A stretch of DNA of 6,695 bases from DAOSVX01 sp964440405 (GTDB taxonomy: Bacteria > Bacillota_I > Bacilli_A > RF39 > UBA660). Made by a program: the position numbers and the translations under genes. Under the pieces are notes generated by a model. It made no database searches and was not told the DNA's origin. It saw only the letters and a list, made by a program, of their open reading frames with translations. Shown in pieces: positions 1-4,442 of this stretch (the stretch's first letter is position 1; each line of letters opens with the position of its first letter). Location of the stretch: contig CAYTSB010000048.1 of the NCBI GenBank assembly GCA_964440405.1, positions 1 to 6,695 on the forward strand. Reading direction: 5' to 3'.

Positions 1-47
1 CAGAAATTATTGAAAAGATGGCTGAAATAGAGTCTCGTCGAGCTTAA
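1..47 (+). CDS. C-terminal end of an unidentified protein (5' truncated)
   Basis: Reading frame 3 is open from the window edge and ends at TAA 45-47. The visible residues are EIIEKMAEIESRRA, a charged, probably helical tail. The other two plus frames stop at once (TGA at 11-13, TAG at 28-30). Fourteen residues are too few to name a family. The gene converges with the ZIP transporter gene, and the dif-like site and the shared terminator lie between them. Confidence 0.5.
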   Translation, partial: EIIEKMAEIESRRA

Positions 48-63
48 ATTAATCTCTATTTTA

Positions 64-91
64 GCAACACATAATATATATTATGTTAACC
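64..91 (+). other. dif: dif-like XerC/XerD recombination site
   Basis: The 28 bp split as an 11-bp left arm GCAACACATAA (64-74), a 6-bp centre TATATA (75-80) and an 11-bp right arm TTATGTTAACC (81-91). This is the arm-centre-arm layout of chromosomal dif. By my own alignment from memory it matches E. coli dif at 21 of 28 positions, including 13 in a row through the centre and right arm, and B. subtilis dif at about 20 of 28. The inner part, 69-86, is a perfect 18-bp palindrome, as expected of two inverted recombinase half-sites. It is intergenic between converging genes, and a Xer-type recombinase gene lies about 1 kb away. A chance A+T palindrome is possible, but the specific right arm argues against it. 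Function is inferred. Confidence 0.75.
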
Positions 92-99
92 AAAATGAG

Positions 100-135
100 A
101 AAATAAGAAGAAATAAGTACTACTCTTCTTATTTT
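100..135. terminator. Bidirectional intrinsic terminator
   Basis: A 12-bp stem pairs 100-111 with 124-135 around a 12-nt loop. The plus strand continues into a run of T, and the minus strand also has T-rich sequence after the stem. It lies between the converging end of the truncated gene (stop at 45-47) and the ZIP gene (stop at 145-147), so it can serve both. The stem is A+T-rich, with few G-C pairs. Confidence 0.65.
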
Positions 136-144
136 TATTAGGTA

Positions 145-897
145 TTAAAATATAACATGACTTAGAATAGTTATTATTACACCTGTAATTAAGCCACCAA
201 TAATTGCTTTGTTTTTCTTATATTTTAAAGCTTCTGGAAGTAATTCGTTGATTGCTAAGGTAATCATAATTCCAGCAATAAATATTAATATTAAATTAAT
301 TAGATTGGTAGTTATATACTTTCTTAGTAAAAGATAGGTTAAAATAGCTCCTAAAGGTTCGGCTAATCCTGATATTAGGGTTTGAACTAAAGCCTTACCT
401 CTTTTACCAGTACTATAATAAATTGGGACAGCAATACTAATTCCTTCTGGAATATTATGCATCATAATAGCTATTCCTAAGCTTATACCTAAGTTGATAT
501 CCTGATATGAAGCCATAAATGTAGCAATTCCTTCAGGAAAATTGTGAAGCATTAAAGCAATCATTGATAAGACCCCTACTCTATATAAATTACTTTGTTT
601 AGTCTTTAATAATCTATTTGAAACTTTTACCAGTAAGTAGCCTAAAATACCGGCAATAAAACTATAAATAATCCCTTTAAAACCATAATATCTAATAATT
701 TGGTAACTGGAATTGGGAATTAATTCTATAACTGAAAGCATAATCATTACTCCGATTGATAAAGCCAAAGAAAAACTAATAAAAGAACTAATAGCTTCTT
801 TTTTTAATTTAATTAAAGTAACAAGTCCTCCCAAAAAGGTACTAAATCCTGCGATTGTTGAAATTAAAATGGGCCCAAAAATTTCCATATTTATCAT
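145..897 (-). CDS. ZIP-family divalent metal transporter (ZupT-like)
   Basis: A 250-aa membrane protein, normal length for a bacterial ZIP carrier that imports zinc and often other divalent metals. Eight hydrophobic segments are visible, at about 6-28, 36-59, 72-92, 106-128, 134-160, 167-190, 199-219 and 229-249. The family signatures sit in segments 4 and 5: HNFPEG at 118-123 and HNIPEG at 147-152, whose His, Asn and Glu residues line the binuclear metal site. Segment 6 carries AEPLGA (179-184), typical of the ZupT branch. The loop between segments 3 and 4 (about 93-105) has no histidines, unlike many eukaryotic ZIPs. The start is ATG 897; ATG 888 (Met4) is an alternative. Neither has a Shine-Dalgarno site, and a TATAAT box lies only 12 nt upstream. 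Transcribed away from the small ORF. Metal specificity cannot be read from sequence. Confidence 0.92.
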   Translation of the reverse strand: MINMEIFGPILISTIAGFSTFLGGLVTLIKLKKEAISSFISFSLALSIGVMIMLSVIELIPNSSYQIIRYYGFKGIIYSFIAGILGYLLVKVSNRLLKTKQSNLYRVGVLSMIALMLHNFPEGIATFMASYQDINLGISLGIAIMMHNIPEGISIAVPIYYSTGKRGKALVQTLISGLAEPLGAILTYLLLRKYITTNLINLILIFIAGIMITLAINELLPEALKYKKNKAIIGGLITGVIITILSHVIF

Positions 898-909
898 TTA
901 ATAATATGC

Positions 910-915
910 ATTATA
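910..915 (-). promoter_or_regulatory. Probable -10 box of the ZIP gene
   Basis: A perfect TATAAT on the minus strand ends 12 nt before the ZIP ATG. No good -35 hexamer is seen at 16-19 nt spacing (ATTATT at 17). Transcription would start near 903, leaving a leader of about 6 nt without a Shine-Dalgarno site. Confidence 0.4.
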
Positions 916-929
916 GTTATCAATTAAAC

Positions 930-949
930 CATAATAATAATGGGTGGTG
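930..949 (+). promoter_or_regulatory. Possible -10 box and RBS of the small basic ORF
   Basis: CATAAT (930-935, one mismatch to consensus) would place the start of transcription near 942. GGTGGTG (943-949) then serves as a Shine-Dalgarno-like site 6 nt before GTG 956; it differs from GGAGGTG by one base. There is no convincing -35. The RBS is what decides the GTG start. Confidence 0.4.
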
Positions 950-955
950 ATACAA

Positions 956-1084
956 GTGGCAAGAAATAAGAGTAGAGCAAAAAACAATGCTCAAAATCAA
1001 ACAAAAAATCGTGCCAAAACTTCTTCAAATAATACTAGAAGTAAAGACAACAATACTAACAGCGCTCGAGGAAATTGGAGATAA
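956..1084 (+). CDS. Small basic Asn-rich protein, 42 aa, function unknown
   Basis: An ORF of 42 codons from GTG 956 to TAA 1082-1084. It begins (M)ARNKSRAKNNAQ and ends ARGNWR. It contains 11 Lys/Arg against one Asp, 11 Asn, several Ser/Thr/Gln and Ala, and almost no hydrophobic residues apart from one Trp. Such a chain is likely disordered and nucleic-acid binding, in the manner of small spore-core or ribosome-associated basic proteins; this is inference, and I do not recognise a family. The start is supported by GGTGGTG 6 nt upstream. An ATG at 940 is in another frame and gives only 9 codons. It converges on the xer gene with a 17-bp gap, and its stop codon lies in the T-run region of that gene's terminator (on the opposite strand). 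The alternative is a chance ORF. Confidence 0.55.
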   Translation: MARNKSRAKNNAQNQTKNRAKTSSNNTRSKDNNTNSARGNWR

Positions 1085-1110
1085 AAAAAGAAGAATAAGC
1101 CCTATTCTTC
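1083..1110 (-). terminator. Intrinsic terminator of the xer gene
   Basis: On the minus strand an 8-bp stem (1110-1103 with 1097-1090) closes a 5-nt loop and is followed by seven T (1089-1083). The 5' half of the stem is formed by the last codons of the xer gene (Glu-Glu-stop), so the terminator is built into the coding end. On the plus strand no T-run follows, so it should act in one direction only. Confidence 0.8.
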
Positions 1111-1977
1111 ATGACTATGAGGATGAAATTCTTCGTAGTCTTTTTTAATCTTATCATTGATTAAATGAGTATAAATTTGAGTACTGGAAATATCGCTGTG
1201 ACCCATTAATTCCTGAATAATTCTTAAATCAGCTCCATTATGAAGTAAATGAGTAGCAAAAGAATGCCTAATAATATGAGGCGAAATATCTTTGTTAATA
1301 TTTTTTTTCATACATTCAGTCTTGATAAATTTGAAAAATGACTGACGACTGATCTTAGACCCATAGCGATTAATAAATAAAAATTCACTGGGAATATTTT
1401 TTAAAATTTGAGGGCGATATTCATCTAAATATTTCTTTAGAACATTAATACAGATATCGTTTAAAGGAATAATTCTTTCTTTACTCCCCTTCCCCATAAT
1501 TATAATAAAATCTTCATCTAAATTTAAATTGCTGATTTTCATATTAACTAATTCTGAAATTCTCATTCCGGTTGCATACATTAATTCTAACATTGTTTTG
1601 TTCCGATAATCATAATTATTATTGATATCAACATCTAATAAAATTTCCATTTCTTCAGTAGTTAGATATTTAGGTAATAACATCTCCTTTTTAGGGCTTT
1701 TTATCCCAATACAGGGGTTTTTACTAATAAGACTATTGTTTACCAGGTAGTTATAGAAATTCTTAATAGCAGAGAGTTTACGAGCCAAACTAGTACTCTT
1801 AACATTACTATAAGTATTTAAATAGTCTTTTATTTCCTTAGTAGATAATTTTAAAATATCTTTACTAAAAAAATATTCATTAAAAAACTTCAATTCTAAA
1901 GCATAGCTATTAATTGTATTAATACTATACTTTCTTTCATACCTTAAATAATCTAAATAATTCTCAATATATTTCAT
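1102..1977 (-). CDS. xerC: Tyrosine recombinase, XerC/XerD type
   Basis: A 291-aa site-specific recombinase of normal Xer length. It consists of an N-terminal SAM-like core-binding domain (about 1-90) and a C-terminal catalytic domain (about 103-280). All active-site residues are present: Arg139 (ATGMRISEL), Lys163 (GKGSKERIIPL), His234 and Arg237 (SPHIIRHSFATHLL), His260 (LMGHSDISSTQ) and the nucleophile Tyr269 (IYTH). The spacing equals that of E. coli XerD (R148, K172, H244, R247, H270, Y279). Xer proteins resolve chromosome dimers at dif, normally under control of FtsK/SpoIIIE; a dif-like site lies about 1 kb away at 64-91. XerC and XerD cannot be separated from one sequence, and this could be the lineage's only Xer, so the symbol is provisional. 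The start is ATG 1977, with no Shine-Dalgarno site and a -10 box 6 nt upstream, so the mRNA appears leaderless. Divergent from rarA. Confidence 0.93.
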   Translation of the reverse strand: MKYIENYLDYLRYERKYSINTINSYALELKFFNEYFFSKDILKLSTKEIKDYLNTYSNVKSTSLARKLSAIKNFYNYLVNNSLISKNPCIGIKSPKKEMLLPKYLTTEEMEILLDVDINNNYDYRNKTMLELMYATGMRISELVNMKISNLNLDEDFIIIMGKGSKERIIPLNDICINVLKKYLDEYRPQILKNIPSEFLFINRYGSKISRQSFFKFIKTECMKKNINKDISPHIIRHSFATHLLHNGADLRIIQELMGHSDISSTQIYTHLINDKIKKDYEEFHPHSHEE

Positions 1978-1983
1978 AATCTA

Positions 1984-2012
1984 ATTATAAAATTATATTA
2001 GTAAAAAGTCTA
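1984..2012 (-). promoter_or_regulatory. Promoter of the xer gene, predicted leaderless transcript
   Basis: TATAAT (1989-1984) is preceded, after a 17-nt spacer, by TAGACT (2012-2007), which matches TTGACA at four of six positions. Only 6 nt (TAGATT) lie between the -10 box and ATG 1977, so the usual start point coincides with the A of the ATG. The -35 region interleaves with the divergent rarA promoter. Confidence 0.6.
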
Positions 2013-2027
2013 TAAATAAGTTATAAT
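1998..2027 (+). promoter_or_regulatory. Promoter of rarA-gpsA
   Basis: TATAAT at 2022-2027 has a weak -35 (TTAGTA, 1998-2003, three of six matches, 18-nt spacer). Transcription would start at about G2034, giving an 11-nt leader. It contains only a weak GAG ribosome-binding element, 8 nt before the ATG. The whole divergent region to xer is 67 bp, so the two promoters overlap and may compete. Confidence 0.5.
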
Positions 2028-2044
2028 AGTTTTGAGATGATGTT

Positions 2045-3238
2045 ATGGAATTATTAGCTGATATATTAAAACCAACTAAATTAAATGATATTATTGGTCA
2101 GGAGCATTTAATTGGTAAAGATAAAATTCTTACTACTCTAGTTAACAATGGTAAGATGTTTTCGATTATTCTATATGGTAAGCCAGGAATTGGTAAAACC
2201 AGTATTGCTAATGCTATTGTTCATGAACTAAATAAACCCTATCGCTTTCTAAATGCAACAATTAATAATAAAAAAGATTTTGATATCGCAATTGAAGAAG
2301 CAAAAATGAATGGCGAAATGCTTTTAATTATTGATGAAATTCATCGAATGAATAAAGATAAACAAGATCTCCTTCTACCCTATATAGAAAGTGGTTTAGT
2401 AATTTTAATTGGTCTTACTACTTCTAACCCTTATTATAAAATTAATCCGGCAATTAGAAGTAGATGTCAAATATTTCAGTTGCATGAGTTAACTGATGAA
2501 GATATTAAAAAAGGCTTAATAAAAGCGGTTAAGACTTTAAAAGGAATTGAAATTACTGATGAAGCGATTGAAATTATTACAAATAGTGCTGGCGGAGACT
2601 TTAGAAGTGCTTTAAATCTACTGGAAATTGCCTATTATGCTGATTTAAAACATAAAATAACTCCCGCTTTATTAAAAAAAATTCATACTAAAAAAGTTTT
2701 CTTTCATGATAAGAATGAAGATGGCCACTATGATGTTCTAAGTGCTTTTCAGAAATCCATTCGCGGTAGTGATGTTAATGCTGCTTTGCATTATTTAGCC
2801 AGACTAGTTGCTGCTGAAGATTTAGATAGTATTTATAGAAGACTTAGTGTTATTGCTTACGAAGATATTGGACTTGCTAATCCAGGAGTTGGACCTAAAG
2901 TGATGGCTGCTATCGAAGCTGCTGAAATGTTGGGATTGCCAGAAGCTCGAATTCCTTTAGCAGTTGTAGTTATTGAACTTGCCCTATCTCCTAAAAGTAA
3001 TAGTGCTGTAACTGGAATAAATATAGCATTAAGTGATATTGAAAAAGGTAATACCGGAAATGTTCCTGATCATATTAAAACTAGTAGCAAAGCTTATAAA
3101 TATCCTCATGATTATCCTAAATACTATGTTAAACAACAATATTTACCGGATAAAATCAAAGATAAAATTTATTATAAACCGAAGAAAAATAAATATGAGG
3201 AAGCGCTATTTAAAGGTAATGAGGAGATGAAAAAATGA
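2045..3238 (+). CDS. rarA: Replication-associated recombination protein RarA (MgsA/WRNIP1 family AAA+ ATPase)
   Basis: A 397-aa clamp-loader-like AAA+ ATPase that acts at stalled replication forks and single-strand gaps with SSB and RecA; slightly shorter than B. subtilis and E. coli RarA. Visible motifs are GQEHLIG (18-24), Walker A GKPGIGKT (45-52), Walker B LLIIDEIH (93-100), sensor 1 TTSNP (125-129), an arginine-finger region AIRSRC (136-141) and sensor 2 GGDFRSALNLLE (183-194). The C-terminal oligomerisation domain is typical: HYDVLSAFQKSIRGSD (228-243), then RRLSVIAYEDIGLANP (265-280). ATG 2045 fits the normal family N-terminus, although its ribosome-binding element is weak. Its TGA stop overlaps the gpsA start by 4 bp (ATGA), so the two are co-transcribed and probably translationally coupled. 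The protein is intact. Confidence 0.95.
   Translation: MELLADILKPTKLNDIIGQEHLIGKDKILTTLVNNGKMFSIILYGKPGIGKTSIANAIVHELNKPYRFLNATINNKKDFDIAIEEAKMNGEMLLIIDEIHRMNKDKQDLLLPYIESGLVILIGLTTSNPYYKINPAIRSRCQIFQLHELTDEDIKKGLIKAVKTLKGIEITDEAIEIITNSAGGDFRSALNLLEIAYYADLKHKITPALLKKIHTKKVFFHDKNEDGHYDVLSAFQKSIRGSDVNAALHYLARLVAAEDLDSIYRRLSVIAYEDIGLANPGVGPKVMAAIEAAEMLGLPEARIPLAVVVIELALSPKSNSAVTGINIALSDIEKGNTGNVPDHIKTSSKAYKYPHDYPKYYVKQQYLPDKIKDKIYYKPKKNKYEEALFKGNEEMKK
3221..3226 (+). promoter_or_regulatory. Strong ribosome-binding site of gpsA
   Basis: GAGGAG lies inside the end of rarA, 8 nt before ATG 3235. Together with the ATGA overlap it fixes the gpsA start. Confidence 0.85.
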
Positions 3239-4212
3239 AAGTAGCAGTTATTGGTACTGGTGCATATGGTTTAGCTTTAGCTAAAAGTTTAACCAAAAAA
3301 GATAATCAAATTATCGTCTGGAGTGAAAACGAAGACAAAATTAATGAAGTTAAAAAAACAGGAATGATTCAATCAGTTCTACCAAATGTTAAATTACCAA
3401 AAGAATTAAAATATACAAATAGCTTAGAAGAAGCTGTTTATAATCAGGACTTAATATTAATTGTAGTTGCCACTAAATATGTTGGTGATATCAGTAAGAA
3501 AATAAAATCTTATTTATCTAAAAATACTCATGTTTGTATTTGTAGTAAAGGAATTGATATTGCCAGTTGTAACTTTGTTAGTGAAGTATTTTATAAATAC
3601 AATCCAAGACATAAAAGATTAGCAATAATATCGGGTCCCAGTTTTGCAATTGATATTTTAAATAGTGAACCTGTTGCTCTTACCGTAGCAAGTAAATCAT
3701 TTAGAACAATTGAAACAGTTCAAAAAGCATTGGTTAGTGATACTTTAAAATTAAGATCAACTAATGATTTAATTGGTATTCAAATTTGTGGGAGTATTAA
3801 AAATATTGTAGCCATAGCATCAGGAATTATTACTGGATTAGGTTACAGTGATTCTACCCGGGCATTCTTAATTACTGAGTCATTACATGATATTAAAGAA
3901 TTAATTAGTGGTTTAGGTGGCAACAAGAAATCAATTTTATCCTACGCTGGAGTTGGTGATTTATTACTTACTTGTACTAGCGTTAAAAGTAGAAATTACT
4001 CATATGGTATTTTAATAGGAGCAAAAAAATATCAGGAAGCAAATAATTATTTAAATACAACTACCGTAGAAGGATACTATACTTTAAAATCAATTTATAA
4101 ACTTATTAAAAGAAAAAAAATTAAAATTCCAATTATGGATTTAATGTATAAAATAATTATGAATAATGATAATCCAGAATTAATAATTGAATTTTTAATA
4201 AACAAAAAATAG
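3235..4212 (+). CDS. gpsA: NAD(P)-dependent glycerol-3-phosphate dehydrogenase
   Basis: A 325-aa cytoplasmic enzyme that reduces dihydroxyacetone phosphate to sn-glycerol-3-phosphate, the backbone for phospholipid synthesis. The N-terminal Rossmann domain begins MKVAVIGTGAYG, with GxGxxG at 7-12. Further signatures are CSKGI with Lys105, GPSFA at 134-138, the catalytic Lys189 in GSIKNIVAIASG (186-197) and AGVGDLLLTCTSVKSRN (238-254), whose Arg253-Asn254 contact the substrate or cofactor. Length is normal for the family. It starts at ATG 3235 inside the rarA stop (4-bp overlap) behind a strong GAGGAG site, so it is the second gene of a two-gene operon. The operon ends at a hairpin that begins within the last codons. 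No related lipid gene is next to it, so the pairing with rarA is not functional in an obvious way. Confidence 0.96.
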   Translation: MKVAVIGTGAYGLALAKSLTKKDNQIIVWSENEDKINEVKKTGMIQSVLPNVKLPKELKYTNSLEEAVYNQDLILIVVATKYVGDISKKIKSYLSKNTHVCICSKGIDIASCNFVSEVFYKYNPRHKRLAIISGPSFAIDILNSEPVALTVASKSFRTIETVQKALVSDTLKLRSTNDLIGIQICGSIKNIVAIASGIITGLGYSDSTRAFLITESLHDIKELISGLGGNKKSILSYAGVGDLLLTCTSVKSRNYSYGILIGAKKYQEANNYLNTTTVEGYYTLKSIYKLIKRKKIKIPIMDLMYKIIMNNDNPELIIEFLINKK

Positions 4213-4235
4213 TTAAAACTTAACTATTTTTTGTT
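4201..4235. terminator. Bidirectional intrinsic terminator of rarA-gpsA and of the minus-strand RNA
   Basis: A perfect 16-bp stem pairs 4201-4216 with 4220-4235 around a 3-nt loop. In each direction the 3' side carries six consecutive T, so the hairpin can stop transcripts from both sides. The gpsA stop codon (4210-4212) lies inside the stem. On the minus strand it directly follows the closing helix of the predicted RNA, without a spare base. Confidence 0.85.
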
Positions 4236-4405
4236 GTCTAAAGAAAGATGTGTCAGTGATAAATCCCGCGTCTTCCACGGGGGAATCGCATTATTACTTT
4301 TAGGATTCCAATTACTTAATGAATTGGTATTCAACACCAGTAATAAATTAGTTTCCCATATATTCACTTTGTCGGTTTTATATGGAACACACCCATCATC
4401 TAGAC
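4236..4405 (-). ncRNA. Predicted structured non-coding RNA, about 170 nt (class unknown)
   Basis: This fills most of the 230-bp gap between gpsA and herA. Read on the minus strand, the two ends pair. GUCUA (4405-4401) pairs with UAGAC (4240-4236), and GGUGUGUU (4393-4386) with GACACAUC (4254-4247, two wobble pairs); the stretch between can pair partly. Inside, four mutually compatible hairpins follow: 4385-4379/4362-4356 (7 bp); 4344-4340/4315-4311 with inner 4339-4336/4328-4325; 4309-4304/4287-4282 (6 bp); and 4281-4276/4270-4265 (G+C-rich, 5-nt loop). The last contains a G-U pair on the minus strand but a C-A mismatch on the plus strand, which favours minus. An extended -10 box predicts a start exactly at 4405, and the terminator begins right after 4236. 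The architecture resembles multi-branched RNAs such as raiA; that class call is weak. Transposon omega RNA or 6S RNA are less likely alternatives. Confidence 0.65.
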
Positions 4406-4411
4406 AATTTA

Positions 4412-4420
4412 ATTATAACA
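4412..4420 (-). promoter_or_regulatory. Extended -10 promoter of the predicted RNA
   Basis: The minus strand reads TGTTATAAT (4420-4412), a perfect -10 box with the TGn extension. Six nt separate it from G4405, which is both the expected start point and the first base of the RNA's closing helix. No -35 at normal spacing is convincing (TAGTAT at 17 nt), as is common for extended -10 promoters. It lies 23 bp downstream of the herA stop. Confidence 0.6.
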
Positions 4421-4442
4421 TGAATTCAAAAGCAATACTAGA

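Noticed and set aside
64..91. Reading the palindrome as a terminator or operator
   Set aside because: It has no T-run or loop suited to termination and is not upstream of any gene. The match to dif extends beyond the palindrome into the right arm.
713..901. Plus-strand ORF of 62 codons
   Set aside because: It lies wholly antisense to the well-supported ZIP transporter gene and has no family resemblance.
3124..3134. Second dif-like arm (CTATGTTAAAC)
   Set aside because: Only one arm is present, with no opposing arm at the correct spacing, and it lies in conserved rarA coding sequence.
3033..3230. Plus-strand ORF of 65 codons
   Set aside because: It is an out-of-frame shadow of the rarA C-terminus; the Ile/Lys/Asn-rich product reflects A+T-rich codons.
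4236..4442. Remnant of an IS200/IS605 element (tnpB 3' end or omega RNA)
   Set aside because: The G+C-rich terminal hairpin at 4265-4281 first suggested it. However, no tnpA or tnpB coding remnant is readable in any frame, and the promoter, closing helix and terminator fit a stand-alone RNA better. Not fully excluded.
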